Shown in pieces: positions 17,881 through 27,472 of a DNA stretch of 64,000 nt. The translations under genes were made by a program, and so were the position numbers. Numbering within the stretch: the first letter of the stretch is position 1; the number at the start of each line of letters is the position of its first letter. Source of the stretch: Anaerolineales bacterium (lineage in GTDB: Bacteria; Chloroflexota; Anaerolineae; Anaerolineales; Villigracilaceae). Below the pieces are notes generated by a model. It was given only the letters and a program-made list of their open reading frames with translations. It searched no databases and was not told the DNA's origin. Where the stretch lies: the NCBI GenBank assembly GCA_025056175.1, contig JANWWK010000003.1:21981-85980 (forward strand), written 5' to 3'.

Positions 17881-19155
17881 TTACGTGTTCCGAATCACAT
17901 CCACCCCGCCCATCCAGGGTTTCAGCACGTCCGGCACCACAATCGAACCATCGGCCTGCTGGTAATTTTCCATCACCGCAATCAACGTGCGGGGCAGGCC
18001 CAACCCCGAACCATTGAGCGTATGCACCAGGCGGGCTTTGCCACCATCCGAGGGACGGTACTTGATGTTAGCGCGCCGCGCCTGAAAATCGGTTACGTTG
18101 GAGACGGAAGAGACCTCTAACCACTCGTTACAGCCAGGCGCCCATAGTTCCAGGTCATACGTCATGGCAGAGCCAAAGCCCAAATCACCTGTACATAGTT
18201 GTTTGACACGGTACGGAATGCCGAGCAGAGCACAGGTTTCTTCGGCATCAGCCAGCATCTTCTGGTGCATGGCTTCGCTTTCTTCGGGTTTGCAGTAGAT
18301 ATACATCTCGACTTTGTCGAACTGATGTCCGCGCTTGATTCCGCGCACATCCCGCCCGGCGCTCATCTTCTCGCGGCGGAAACAAGGCGTATACGCTGTG
18401 TACAGGCGCGGCAGACTGGCTTCGTCCAAAATTTCGTCCATGTGCAGGCCAGTGAGCGGAATTTCCGCTGTCGGCACGAAGTAGTAATCTTCCTCGTGGT
18501 CTTTGTAAAGATTATCGGCAAACTTGGGCAGCTGCCCGGCTCCAAAGACGGTGGCGGTCTTGACCATAAAGGGCAGATATTGTTCGCGGTAGCCCTGGCG
18601 GATGTGCAAATCGAGCATCCAGGCAATCAGCGCACGCTGAAGTCGCGCCCCTGCCCCGCTCAACACGTAGAAGCGCGAACCGGTCAGTTTCGTACCGCGC
18701 TCAAAATCAATGATACCCAGCGCCGGGCCGAGTTCCCAGTGTGGTTTGGGCGTAAATTCAAAAACGCGCGGTTCACCCACCGTTTTGATGACGATGTTCT
18801 CGCTATCATCTTTGCCATAAGGAACGCGTGGGTCGGGAAGGTTCGGCAAAGTTGCCACCTGAGCGGTCAACGCCGCTTCGACTTCCGCCAGTTCCCGGTC
18901 GAGAACGGCGATTTTCTCGCCGACCAGACGCATGGCCTCGATTTTGGCCTGACGCTCGTTTGGGTCTTTCATCTTGCCAATTTCTTTCGAGACGGTATTT
19001 CGCTCGGCTTTGAGCGCCTCTACTTCCGCAATGACCGCCCGACGCCGGGCATCGCGCTCCAAAATGACATCCACTGCCGCAGGGTCTTCCTGCCGGTCGC
19101 GCAAGGCCTGGCGAACGCGTTCAGGATTTTCGCGGATGAAATTAATATCCAACAT
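17881..19155 (-). CDS. serS: Seryl-tRNA synthetase
   Basis: 424 aa class II synthetase. An N-terminal coiled-coil tRNA-binding arm (about 25-100) precedes the catalytic core. Motif 2 ([14 protein letters not shown]...HQFDKVEM) and motif 3 ([16 protein letters not shown]) are both present, and the length is standard. It charges tRNA-Ser with serine. Start ATG 19155 has GGAGG upstream. Expression is very likely controlled by the T-box leader directly in front, which carries a serine UCC specifier. Confidence 0.96.
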   Translation of the reverse strand: MLDINFIRENPERVRQALRDRQEDPAAVDVILERDARRRAVIAEVEALKAERNTVSKEIGKMKDPNERQAKIEAMRLVGEKIAVLDRELAEVEAALTAQVATLPNLPDPRVPYGKDDSENIVIKTVGEPRVFEFTPKPHWELGPALGIIDFERGTKLTGSRFYVLSGAGARLQRALIAWMLDLHIRQGYREQYLPFMVKTATVFGAGQLPKFADNLYKDHEEDYYFVPTAEIPLTGLHMDEILDEASLPRLYTAYTPCFRREKMSAGRDVRGIKRGHQFDKVEMYIYCKPEESEAMHQKMLADAEETCALLGIPYRVKQLCTGDLGFGSAMTYDLELWAPGCNEWLEVSSVSNVTDFQARRANIKYRPSDGGKARLVHTLNGSGLGLPRTLIAVMENYQQADGSIVVPDVLKPWMGGVDVIRNT

Positions 19156-19179
19156 GAACTGCCTCCGAATATAATGAAA

Positions 19180-19495
19180 TGGCCGCCCCTCCCGGCAGGA
19201 CGAGGGGCGGCTCGTGGTACCACCTGCGTTTGCGCTTTTTTTCGCTTCGCCCTCTTCTTTATCAAAGAGACCAGCAAGATATAAAAGCGCCTCGACTTCG
19301 CTGTAACGGGCGTCCCGGCTCTCTTACGATGGCGCAACACGCGCTATCCCTGCGAGAGCGACTTGCGGCGGGCAATGCGTGGCTATTCCGCGCCGCAGCC
19401 GGAGGGGATTTCGCTCCCCACTCGCCTGTCTTGCACCAGCCGGCAGGTCTCTGATACCGCAAGGGGAGGTACTTGTCTCCGGGCCGTCTTTCAGA
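19180..19495 (-). promoter_or_regulatory. T-box leader of serS (specifier UCC, Ser)
   Basis: On the minus strand, lower Stem I pairs CCGGAG (19477-19482) with CTCCGG (19399-19404). The specifier bulge has AGUA on the 5' side (19470-19473) and GAAA on the 3' side, followed by UCC (19406-19408). The upper stem pairs CTCCCC with GGGGAG. The conserved T-box GGTGGTACCACGAG is at 19211-19224. Uncharged tRNA-Ser should stabilise the antiterminator and allow serS transcription. This fills the 393-nt gap between serS and the permease gene. Confidence 0.9.
19182..19211 (-). terminator. T-box-controlled terminator helix
   Basis: GC-rich hairpin GCCGCCCCTC...GAGGGGCGGC immediately downstream of, and overlapping, the T-box antiterminator sequence. 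It is followed by a weak T-containing stretch and then the serS ribosome site. Confidence 0.75.
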
Positions 19496-19499
19496 CATG

Positions 19500-19527
19500 A
19501 TTATACGCGGAGCAAAGGGCATGTCAA
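19500..19527 (-). promoter_or_regulatory. serS promoter
   Basis: Consensus -35 TTGACA (19522-19527) and -10 TATAAT (19500-19505) with a 16-nt spacer on the minus strand, just upstream of the T-box leader. Confidence 0.85.
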
Positions 19528-19535
19528 CCCCGCAG

Positions 19536-19541
19536 TATAAT
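19536..19541 (+). promoter_or_regulatory. -10 element of a leaderless permease transcript
   Basis: TATAAT ends 7 nt before the GTG start at 19549 and no Shine-Dalgarno is present, suggesting a leaderless mRNA. The -35 is poor. Confidence 0.4.
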
Positions 19542-19548
19542 CAGACCC

Positions 19549-20295
19549 GTGTCTGCTCGCCGCCGCGACCTCATCCTTGCGTTTCTGTTTCTGCTGACCA
19601 CCTGGCAAATGGCTGCCTGGCTGTTTGAGCGTCCAATTCTGCCGACGCCCGGCGCCGTGTTACAGGTATTCTGGCACGAGCTGACACAAGGCGCGTTGAT
19701 GGGGCATTTCCTGGTCAGTTTCTGGCGGGTCACCGCCGGAATGTTGCTCGCCGTCTTAACGGCAGCGCCGTTAGGGTTGGTACTGGGGCAATCGAAACGG
19801 CTCAACAGCCTGATTTCGCCGGTCATCTATCTGCTTTATCCTATCCCCAAAGTTGTGTTTGTTCCGGTTATCCTGCTGTTCTTCGGCATCGGAGACGCAT
19901 CGAAAATCGCCGTCATCTTCGTCATCCTGTTCTTCCAGATTCTCGTGCTGGTGCGCGACCAGGCTGCCAGCCTGCGCCCGGAATTAATCCAATCGGTTCG
20001 CAGTCTCGGCGCAGGCCGGCGAGCTTTATTCTGGTTCGTCTATTTCCCTGCCAGCCTGCCCGCTATTTTGACTGCACTGCGCCAGAGCATCGGCACGGCA
20101 GTGGCGGTACTGTACATTGCGGAAGTGATTGCCACCACGCGTGGATTGGGATATTACATCTACTATCAGGGTAATACCCTGTTCGATTACCCGGCGATGT
20201 ATGCCGGCGTGGTGGCAATGAGCCTGCTGGGACTGGGGATGTACTTCTCGGTAGACTGGCTGGAGCGCCGCGTGTGCCGATGGCAATTCGTCTGA
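19549..20295 (+). CDS. ABC transporter permease, SsuC/TauC/ThiX-like
   Basis: 248 aa with about six membrane helices and the EAA cytoplasmic loop (IQSVRSLGAGRRALFWFVYFP, about 145-165) of nitrate/sulfonate/thiamine-precursor permeases. The length is standard. It starts with GTG directly behind a -10-like TATAAT. There is no ATPase or substrate-binding gene next to it in this window, so the partners must be encoded elsewhere or the gene has been orphaned. The substrate is unknown. It converges on the UbiA gene with 1 nt between. Confidence 0.85.
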   Translation: MSARRRDLILAFLFLLTTWQMAAWLFERPILPTPGAVLQVFWHELTQGALMGHFLVSFWRVTAGMLLAVLTAAPLGLVLGQSKRLNSLISPVIYLLYPIPKVVFVPVILLFFGIGDASKIAVIFVILFFQILVLVRDQAASLRPELIQSVRSLGAGRRALFWFVYFPASLPAILTALRQSIGTAVAVLYIAEVIATTRGLGYYIYYQGNTLFDYPAMYAGVVAMSLLGLGMYFSVDWLERRVCRWQFV

Positions 20296-20296
20296 C

Positions 20297-21322
20297 CTAG
20301 CGCCAAAATGCCGGGAGATATATCCGAATCAACACATCGGCCAGCAAACCGAGCAGGAACAGCCCCCCAAAGGCACGGTTATTGCGAAATGCCAGCGGCG
20401 CAAAAAAGAGTGGCCAGCCGCCCTGCCCATCGGGAAACCAATCGGGGCGAGTGGCAGGACGCGGCTGAAGGAAAAACGGCAGAGTCGTCTTCAGGGTTGG
20501 GAGCGCAAACAAGACAACCAGCATAACCGGCGTAAAATAGCGCACGGCAATCAGCGCCAAAACCACCAGATACGGCGCAATCATCAATCCGATGACGGCC
20601 CAACGCGCGTTGCGCTCACCCAGCAAAACCGGCAGGGTGTGAATGCCCTTTTCTTTATCGACCGTAATTTTATCAATGTGCTTACCGAAGATAACCGTAG
20701 TTACACCAAAATAGTAGGGAATTGTGGCCCAGACCACGTTCCAATCCCAGGCATGCGCCAGAACATAATAGCCGCCGCCTATCATCAGCGGCCCCCAAAC
20801 CAGCAACACAGCCACCTCGCCCAGCGCAATGTACTTAAGCGGCCAGGTGTAGAACAAAACAAAGAAGGCGCCCAGGCCAAGCAGAACCCAAATGAGCGGG
20901 TCCCAACCGTTGATGGCAAGCAGATAGACGCCCATCGCAGCAGCCAGCGCACCGGTGACAGCAGTATAAGTGAGCAGTTGCGTGGTGGTCAACAACCCAT
21001 TCGCAACCGGCTGTGGGCCATACAGGGTGCGAAAATAGTTATCCTTATCCACGCCTTTGACGTAATCAGTGTAATCATTGAACAGATTGTTGGTTGCGTG
21101 TGCAAGTATCAACCCCAGGGTCAGCGCCAGCCAGGGTAAAAAAGCGAACTGACCATCGCGCAAGGCAAACAGTCCCGCCAGTGCAGCCGAGATGAAAGTC
21201 ATCACCAACACTGCCGCACGGGTAGAAATCAGCCACTTCGAGACAATATCGAGCGAATCCCACTCCTCTTTGCTCACGGCAGGGATAATATTCAGGGCTT
21301 TCTTCCACATTGCAAAGTTCAT
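20297..21322 (-). CDS. UbiA family prenyltransferase (MenA-like)
   Basis: 341 aa integral membrane protein with about eight or nine helices. The first Asp-rich motif is NNLFNDYTDYVKGVD (about 80-95) and the second is KHIDKITVDKEKG (about 200), both needed to bind Mg-prenyl diphosphate. The family attaches a polyprenyl chain to aromatic or related acceptors, for example in menaquinone synthesis. No menaquinone genes are near, so the acceptor is uncertain. Start moved to ATG 21322, which has AAGGAG upstream. Confidence 0.82.
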   Translation of the reverse strand: MNFAMWKKALNIIPAVSKEEWDSLDIVSKWLISTRAAVLVMTFISAALAGLFALRDGQFAFLPWLALTLGLILAHATNNLFNDYTDYVKGVDKDNYFRTLYGPQPVANGLLTTTQLLTYTAVTGALAAAMGVYLLAINGWDPLIWVLLGLGAFFVLFYTWPLKYIALGEVAVLLVWGPLMIGGGYYVLAHAWDWNVVWATIPYYFGVTTVIFGKHIDKITVDKEKGIHTLPVLLGERNARWAVIGLMIAPYLVVLALIAVRYFTPVMLVVLFALPTLKTTLPFFLQPRPATRPDWFPDGQGGWPLFFAPLAFRNNRAFGGLFLLGLLADVLIRIYLPAFWR

Positions 21323-21349
21323 AGATGACGCTCCTTCGGTCAGAATTTT

Positions 21350-21382
21350 GTGGGACAACTCGCATGAGTTGTCCCACTTTTT
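21350..21382 (+). repeat. Perfect 12-bp inverted repeat with + strand T-tract
   Basis: Arms GTGGGACAACTC and GAGTTGTCCCAC around a GCAT loop, followed on the plus strand by TTTTT. It lies between the PFK gene and the UbiA gene, both on the minus strand, where no U-tract follows. It may be an mRNA-processing or stabilising hairpin, or an operator. Confidence 0.6.
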
Positions 21383-21404
21383 CACAGGCATGGATGTGAC
21401 ACCG

Positions 21405-22607
21405 TTACAGCTCGCTGGTCATGATGAAGAGCGGCTTCATCTCAAAGTTCTCATAGCGTGGGCGGTAACGGTCGGTATCGTAGAAGTGTTCAACGTTGAC
21501 CAGTTTCTTTGTAGAAGTCACAACATCGAGCGGGACGTTATCGTAACGACCATTTTTGAGAACCACCAGCCGCCCATGAATGCCCTTGAGAATCAGGTCA
21601 AGCGCCAGGTTGCCAAAAGCCATTGGCACAATCGAGTCAATCGCATCGGGGTCACCGCCACGCACCATGTAACCAAGTTTCTGTTCCACAACTTCGATGG
21701 TCTTTCCGTTGTTGTATTTGGGCGAAATATCCTTCATGGCTGCCGCCACCAGGTCGCCGATGCCGCCCAGTTTGGCGTGGCCGTAAGCATCGGTCTCCAT
21801 TTTTTCAAAGACCATCTCACCGCCCTCGAACATCGCGCCTTCTGAAACCAGACAAATCGAATACTTGCTGGGATTGCGGTTGCGGTCATACGTCATCAGT
21901 TCGGTCAGGCGTTCGATATTGAACTTATACTCCGGGATGACGCAGCGATTGGCTGCCCCGGCCATCGTGGGAAGCATCGCCGTAAACCCGGCATAGCGGC
22001 CAAACACCTCCAGCACCAGGAAGCGTTCATGCGAACCAGCAATCGTGCGAAGGTTGTTGACAAGCGCGATCGTGCGGGTGACACACGTACTGAAACCGAT
22101 GCAATAATCGGTGCCAGGCACATCGTTGTCCATCGTCTTCGGAATGGCAACCACCTTGACGCCTTCCTGATACAGGCGCACGGCATACGAGAGGGTATCG
22201 TCGCCACCAATCGGAATCAGGTAATCAATCCCCAGAAAATCCAGGTTTTTGAGCACTTCTTCGGTCAGGTCGGCGCGCTCTTCAGTGTATTTTCCCTTCA
22301 GATGTTCAGGCATATCCTTCTGCTTCACCTTGCTGGGGTTGGTGCGCGAAGAATGCAGAAACGTACCGCCCGTGCGTCCGGCGCGATTGACGATTTCCTC
22401 GCTCAAAAATTGATAGTTGGCGCTGTTATCGGCGTTTTTATCGCGCACAATCTCGGTCAGCCCGGCCCAACCGCGCCGAATGCCAACCACCTGATACCCC
22501 TCGCGCAAAGCGCGGATGGTGACAGCGCGAATGGCCGGGTTCAGGCCTGGCACATCCCCACCGCCGGTCAGAATGCCAATGACTCCGGGTTTCTTTTTGA
22601 TTGCCAT
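21405..22607 (-). CDS. pfp: 6-phosphofructokinase, diphosphate-dependent type by motif
   Basis: 400 aa. The phosphoryl-donor site reads GGDDT (about 105) rather than GGDGS, and the catalytic segment is PKTMDND rather than PGTIDND. Both substitutions mark PPi-using enzymes. The FGRYAG substrate motif is present. It catalyses reversible phosphorylation of fructose-6-phosphate in glycolysis and gluconeogenesis. Start moved to ATG 22607 with AAGGAGA upstream. The donor assignment follows from known motif rules; polyphosphate or mixed use is possible. Confidence 0.88.
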   Translation of the reverse strand: MAIKKKPGVIGILTGGGDVPGLNPAIRAVTIRALREGYQVVGIRRGWAGLTEIVRDKNADNSANYQFLSEEIVNRAGRTGGTFLHSSRTNPSKVKQKDMPEHLKGKYTEERADLTEEVLKNLDFLGIDYLIPIGGDDTLSYAVRLYQEGVKVVAIPKTMDNDVPGTDYCIGFSTCVTRTIALVNNLRTIAGSHERFLVLEVFGRYAGFTAMLPTMAGAANRCVIPEYKFNIERLTELMTYDRNRNPSKYSICLVSEGAMFEGGEMVFEKMETDAYGHAKLGGIGDLVAAAMKDISPKYNNGKTIEVVEQKLGYMVRGGDPDAIDSIVPMAFGNLALDLILKGIHGRLVVLKNGRYDNVPLDVVTSTKKLVNVEHFYDTDRYRPRYENFEMKPLFIMTSEL

Positions 22608-22681
22608 AGGGATATTCTCCTTCGATGGATTTGGGAACTCCACTGTATCTTACACTGGCACAAAGCGATTTTCAATACTCT

Positions 22682-25600
22682 TCATCTCCCCAACATCTCG
22701 TCACTCACCTCGTCCAGGCGCAGGCTGATTTGCTGACTGGCCGAATCGCGGCCCATCGTAATCCCATAAATCACATCGGCCACCTGAACGGTATTGCGGT
22801 TGTGGGTGACGACAATAAATTGTGTATGCTCGCTCAACTCATCCAACAGGTCGCGGAAACGCCCCACGTTGGCTTCATCCAGCATCGCGTCCACCTCATC
22901 CATCACACAGACCGGCGTTGGCGAGACCTTGAGCAGAGCAAACACCAGCGAAATCGCCGTCAGCGAGCGTTCTCCGCCCGAAAGCAAAGAAAGCCCCTGT
23001 TCGCGCCGGCCCGGCAGACGGGCTTCGATATCAATACCGGTCTCGGTCAGATTGTCGGGGTCGGTCAACACCAGGCGTGCCGAACCGCCACCAAACAAAC
23101 GGGTGAAAATGTGCCTGAACTCAGCAGCAACGGCTTCAAACGTCCTGGTAAACTCCTTTTTGGTGACTTCATCCAATTCCGCAATCACCTGCCGCAAATC
23201 GGCCTCTGCCTGACGCAGGTCAGCCACCTGACTGGTCATGAAGTCATAACGCTCTTTGACCGATTCATATTCCTGCTGTGCTTCCATGTTGACCGCCCCC
23301 ATGCGCCGAATCTGGGCACGCTTTTGGGCCAGCGCTTCTTCCAGTTCGGGCGCCAATTCGGTCACATACGGCAGCGTCTCTACCATTTCACCCAGCGGCA
23401 GAGGAACGGCGCCGGTCACGCTGGTTTCATACTCAAATTGAACCAAACCAAAATCTTCCTCAATCCGGCGCCGCAAGGTTTCCAATGCTTCTTGACGGCG
23501 GCCTAATTCCAACTGTGCTTGCGCATTAAAACGTTCCACGTTTGCCAGCGATTTCTGGGCAGCGGTTTCACGCTCCTGCAAGGCCGCTTCTTCCTGCTCA
23601 GCCTGAGTCAACTGCGCTTCTGCTGGCTCAATTTGCGCCCGCAGCGTCTCAATTTGTTCGTGCAAAACACGTTCATCGGCCTGTAAGCGCGCCTTTTCAG
23701 CCTCCAGGTTAACAAGCGCGGCCTGTACTTCGGCCTCCCGCCGGCGTGCGGCTTCGATTTGCGCCTTCACACGCTCCATCGCCTGCGTTCGTTCGTGCAA
23801 ACGGGTACGCGCATCATTCACCGTGCGTTCAGAAACCGAAACACGCGCCCCCCAGTAATTCACCTGCGAGAGCATCTCCTCCAGCGACAAACCAGCCAGT
23901 TCACCGTTTAACTTACGCAGCGTCTCTTGCGCCGCGCCCAACCGCTCTTCCACATCTTCCAGCAACAAACCGGTTTCGGTCTGTTCGCGCTCAGCCTCAC
24001 GCAGCTCCTTGTGCAGCGTCTCCTTCTGCCCGGCCTGAAAATCGCGCTGGCGGCGCGCCGATTCGACCGCCAGCGAAGCCTCACGTTCGGCCTGAACGGC
24101 CTCATTCAAAACCTTACGCGCCTTACGCAACGCCTCCTCGCGGGCAGCAATCTCTTTTTGAGTGGCAGCCAGGTCAGCATTCAAACCATTCAGCCTCTCC
24201 GCAAGTGCATTCAACGCCTCCACCGTCTGCGCCAACCGTTCAGAAAGTTCCCGCTTCTCGCGCGGACGGCCCAGCGCTGCGGCGCGCGTTTCGCGCCCGG
24301 CAGCAATCAACCCGTTCGGGCGAAACACCTCCCCCTTCAACGTCACAAAGCGTACCTGCGGGTACTCCCTCCGCAAGACCTGCGCCACGGCGCGATTCTC
24401 CACCACCGCCACATCCCCCAAAAGCGCCTCTACCGCCGGACGAATGTCCTCCGCCACCTGCACCAAATCCGCGCCGAAACCAATGATTTTTGGGGAAAGG
24501 TCGCCCCGCAGCGCCTCCCGTTGCGCGCGCTGGCTCCTGGCTTCGTCATCATCCGTTATCGGCAGGATGACCGCCCGGCCTGTAGCCTGCTCCAGGAATT
24601 CGAGAGCGCGTTCGACGCTCAAACCGGATTCGACCAGCACCACATCAAACGCATCGCCCAGTGCCGCTGCCAGCGCCGTCTCATACGCTGCCGGCACATC
24701 CATCATCGCCGAGAGCGCCCCCTTTGCGCCCTGCCAACCGGTCGTCCGCGCCGCTTCCAGAAGAAAACGCGCCCCCTCAGCATACCCGGAGAACGATTTC
24801 TCCGCCTGCTCCAAAACATCCAGGCGCGCCTGAAGTTTGGCCTGCTCCCCCGCTTTGAGATTGCGCTCGTCCTGCTTTGCCCGGCGGGCTGCTTCCAGTT
24901 CCGTCAACTGCTGACGCGCCGCCGAAAGCGCCGTTTCGGCCTCCTGCACGGCAGTTTCGGCCTGCTGACGTGCTTTCTGGGCAGCCAGATGCTTTTTTTC
25001 AGCCGAGGCAAAAGTCTGCTCGGCAGTCGCAATCACCACATCGGCTTCACGCAATTTCTGGCGGAACGAATCGGCCCGGTTTTTGAGTTCGTGCAAACGC
25101 GCCTGATGACGCGCCCGGCGGCCATTCAATTCATTCAGCTGATTGCGCGCGGCATTCAGTTTTTGCTCCACCGCAGCGCGCTCCATTTGTCGGGCCGAGA
25201 GCGCCGCCTTCGCGGCAGATTCTTGCGCCCTGGCTTCTGCGGCTTCCGCCTGAATACGCTCCAGGTCGGTGCGGGCTTCTTCCAGCCGTTCGGCGGCAGC
25301 ACGCTGCTCATCGTTCAGGCGTTCCTGTTCAGCGGTAGATTGCGCGCGGCTCTCCGTCAGAGCGCGGCGGCGTTCCTCTAAAACAGCCAACTCCCGGCTG
25401 ATGGCCTCACGCCGCTGATGTAACCCCGCCGATTGACGATGCCACTCGTTCAACTGTGCGCGCAAATCGAACAGCCGGACGCGCGTCGTGGCAAACCCTT
25501 CTGTCAGCGCACGATACGTTTCACGCGCTTCATGCAGTTTGGCCTCCTGCTGACGAGCAAACGCTTGCGCTTCGGTCCACTCTTTTTGCGCACGATGCCA

Positions 25601-26305
25601 GTGATAGCCATACCACTCACGCAAAATGAGTTTCAAATCGGCCTGAACCTGCTGATATTCCTGAGCGCGCCGTGCTTGCCGTTCCAATCCACGCAAACGC
25701 GGCTCCAGTTCGGCCAAAATATCCAGGACGCGCTCCAGGTTACGCTGTGTCGTCTCCAGGCGACGCAAAGCCTCCTCACGCCGGGCGCGATACAGACCAA
25801 TGCCCGCGGCTTCCTCGAACAAACGGCGGCGTTCCTCGGCCTTAAGCGCCAGAGAAGCATCCACCATTCCCTGCCCCAAAATCGTATATGTGCGCTCCGA
25901 CAAGCCCGATTGTGCCAGCAACTCGTTGATGTCACGCAAGCGGACGGTCTGACCGTTGAGCAGATATTCATTGCGCCCATCGCGGTATGCGCGGCGGGTG
26001 ATGGCAACTTCAGAAAAATCTACCGGCAGCCAGCCGGTCGTATTATCAAAAGTGATTGTAACAGAGGCCATACCGGCGCGCGGACGGTGTTCTGAACCCG
26101 CAAAAATCATATCTTCCGTCTTCTTGGCGCGCAACAGGCTGGCCGATTGCTCTCCCAACACCCAGCGCAGAGAATCAGCAAAATTTGACTTGCCCGAACC
26201 GTTCGGGCCCACAATCGCAGTAATTCCATCCGCAAATTCAAACAGCGTCCTGGAGGCAAATGTTTTGTAACCGTGCAGTTCAAGAGATTTGAGACGTAAA
26301 GGCAT
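22682..26305 (-). CDS. smc: Chromosome partition protein SMC
   Basis: 1207 aa with full SMC architecture. The N-terminal ATPase half has Walker A GPNGSGKSN (about 32-40). A long coiled coil (about 170-500) leads to a hinge (about 520-640), and a returning coiled coil (about 680-1000) follows. The C-terminal ABC signature is LSGGERSLTA with Walker B VCVMDEVDAMLD. It compacts and separates chromosomes together with ScpA/ScpB, which are not in this window. No clear Shine-Dalgarno, but the MPLRLKSLELHGYKTF start is family-typical. It lies downstream of rnc, a common pairing. Confidence 0.96.
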   Translation of the reverse strand: MPLRLKSLELHGYKTFASRTLFEFADGITAIVGPNGSGKSNFADSLRWVLGEQSASLLRAKKTEDMIFAGSEHRPRAGMASVTITFDNTTGWLPVDFSEVAITRRAYRDGRNEYLLNGQTVRLRDINELLAQSGLSERTYTILGQGMVDASLALKAEERRRLFEEAAGIGLYRARREEALRRLETTQRNLERVLDILAELEPRLRGLERQARRAQEYQQVQADLKLILREWYGYHWHRAQKEWTEAQAFARQQEAKLHEARETYRALTEGFATTRVRLFDLRAQLNEWHRQSAGLHQRREAISRELAVLEERRRALTESRAQSTAEQERLNDEQRAAAERLEEARTDLERIQAEAAEARAQESAAKAALSARQMERAAVEQKLNAARNQLNELNGRRARHQARLHELKNRADSFRQKLREADVVIATAEQTFASAEKKHLAAQKARQQAETAVQEAETALSAARQQLTELEAARRAKQDERNLKAGEQAKLQARLDVLEQAEKSFSGYAEGARFLLEAARTTGWQGAKGALSAMMDVPAAYETALAAALGDAFDVVLVESGLSVERALEFLEQATGRAVILPITDDDEARSQRAQREALRGDLSPKIIGFGADLVQVAEDIRPAVEALLGDVAVVENRAVAQVLRREYPQVRFVTLKGEVFRPNGLIAAGRETRAAALGRPREKRELSERLAQTVEALNALAERLNGLNADLAATQKEIAAREEALRKARKVLNEAVQAEREASLAVESARRQRDFQAGQKETLHKELREAEREQTETGLLLEDVEERLGAAQETLRKLNGELAGLSLEEMLSQVNYWGARVSVSERTVNDARTRLHERTQAMERVKAQIEAARRREAEVQAALVNLEAEKARLQADERVLHEQIETLRAQIEPAEAQLTQAEQEEAALQERETAAQKSLANVERFNAQAQLELGRRQEALETLRRRIEEDFGLVQFEYETSVTGAVPLPLGEMVETLPYVTELAPELEEALAQKRAQIRRMGAVNMEAQQEYESVKERYDFMTSQVADLRQAEADLRQVIAELDEVTKKEFTRTFEAVAAEFRHIFTRLFGGGSARLVLTDPDNLTETGIDIEARLPGRREQGLSLLSGGERSLTAISLVFALLKVSPTPVCVMDEVDAMLDEANVGRFRDLLDELSEHTQFIVVTHNRNTVQVADVIYGITMGRDSASQQISLRLDEVSDEMLGR

Positions 26306-26470
26306 AAAAAATCACATCCAACAATGCGTTGAGAACAGTATTGTACAGACAGTCATTTCTACAATCGGCATGGAGACACGCAGAAAACACAAGCAACACG
26401 CTAAAAAATCGTTATCCAGACTACTTTTCCTGCGCGTCTCCGGCCATGTCCTGCCTTCTGCGTACCAGAT

Positions 26471-27205
26471 TCAATCTTCACTCATCTCAATCCCATCCAG
26501 CGCATTCTGAGCAGCAGCCTGTTGTGCAGCGTGCTTCGACGGCCCCGTCCCGCGCCCAAAGCACTTACCGGCGATATGCACTTCCACCTGAAAAGTCCGC
26601 GCATGGTCTGGCCCGCTGGAATCACGGGTGATGTATTGTGGTGTACCAAGCTTGTGTGCCTGCGCCCACTCCTGCAAGCGTGATTTGGGGTCCAACGTAT
26701 GCATTTGGACAAAAATACGGTCAGCGGCAGGTTCCAAGAGCGGCATTACAAACGCTCGCGCCGCCTCCAGCCCCTTGTGCTGATAGAGCGCGCCGACAAT
26801 CGCCTCAAACGTTGCACACAAGAGCGCATCGCGGTCACGCCCGCCGCCATGCAATTCTCCGCGTCCCAACCGCATCGCGTTTCCCAGCCCTAACTGACGG
26901 GCAAAATCGGCCAGGGTTTCGGTACGCACCAGCGCCGAACGCATACGGGTCAGTTCGCCTTCGGGCATTTCCGGGTAAGCGTTATACACCCATGCCCCTA
27001 CCAAAAAGTCCAGCACGGCGTCGCCCAGAAATTCCAGGCGTTCATTATCCGCCGGCACATCTGGGTGTTCGTTGACATAAGAACGATGGGTCAACGCACG
27101 GGTAAGCAGGCGCAAATCGTCAAACGGCAGGTTGAGCCGCTGCGCAAGTTGAGCGGGCGTTTCACTGCCAGCCCGCTCCGTCAGGGGTTCGTTCATTTCT
27201 AACAC
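26471..27205 (-). CDS. rnc: Ribonuclease III
   Basis: 244 aa. The RNase III signature NERLEFLGDAVLDFLVG is near residue 50, and the second acidic cluster lies in LCATFEAIVGALY (about 120). A C-terminal double-stranded-RNA-binding domain follows (about 170-240, GTGPSKHAAQQAAA). It processes rRNA precursors and structured RNAs. The GTG at 27205 has GGGGAG seven nt upstream; an alternative ATG three codons in is possible. It is 165 nt upstream of smc on the same strand. Confidence 0.95.
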   Translation of the reverse strand: MLEMNEPLTERAGSETPAQLAQRLNLPFDDLRLLTRALTHRSYVNEHPDVPADNERLEFLGDAVLDFLVGAWVYNAYPEMPEGELTRMRSALVRTETLADFARQLGLGNAMRLGRGELHGGGRDRDALLCATFEAIVGALYQHKGLEAARAFVMPLLEPAADRIFVQMHTLDPKSRLQEWAQAHKLGTPQYITRDSSGPDHARTFQVEVHIAGKCFGRGTGPSKHAAQQAAAQNALDGIEMSED

Positions 27206-27472
27206 GGGGAATCTCCCCGGAACTCAGGGAGCGCCAACCCCCCACCCACCGAAACTACGCGAACATCAGAGAGCATTGGCAGGGGTTCGCGGCCACTCAG
27301 TTCCTTATCTTGAAGAATTGCACGTCGGAGAAGACAAAACATCACCGAAGCACGCGCTGATTTTACACGGGTTTACGCGATTTGGGAAACCCCAACTGCC
27401 CTGCCAGCCACGCGCCTGCTGCGCGTATAATACATTTGTAGTGCATCCTCATTCGGTTCGGAGCGAATCGCC
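27206..27472. other. Divergent intergenic region rnc/miaA
   Basis: 267 nt without a convincing ORF. A TATAAT (27426-27431) lies on the plus strand in front of miaA, with no clear -35. A GGGGAGATTCCCC palindrome covers the rnc ribosome site. Nothing else is recognised. Confidence 0.5.

Noticed and set aside
18199-19284. 361 aa plus-strand ORF opposite serS
   Set aside because: Antisense shadow; it also runs through the T-box leader.
23927-25381. 484 aa plus-strand ORF opposite smc
   Set aside because: Composition is driven by the coiled-coil-coding strand; no motif or SD.
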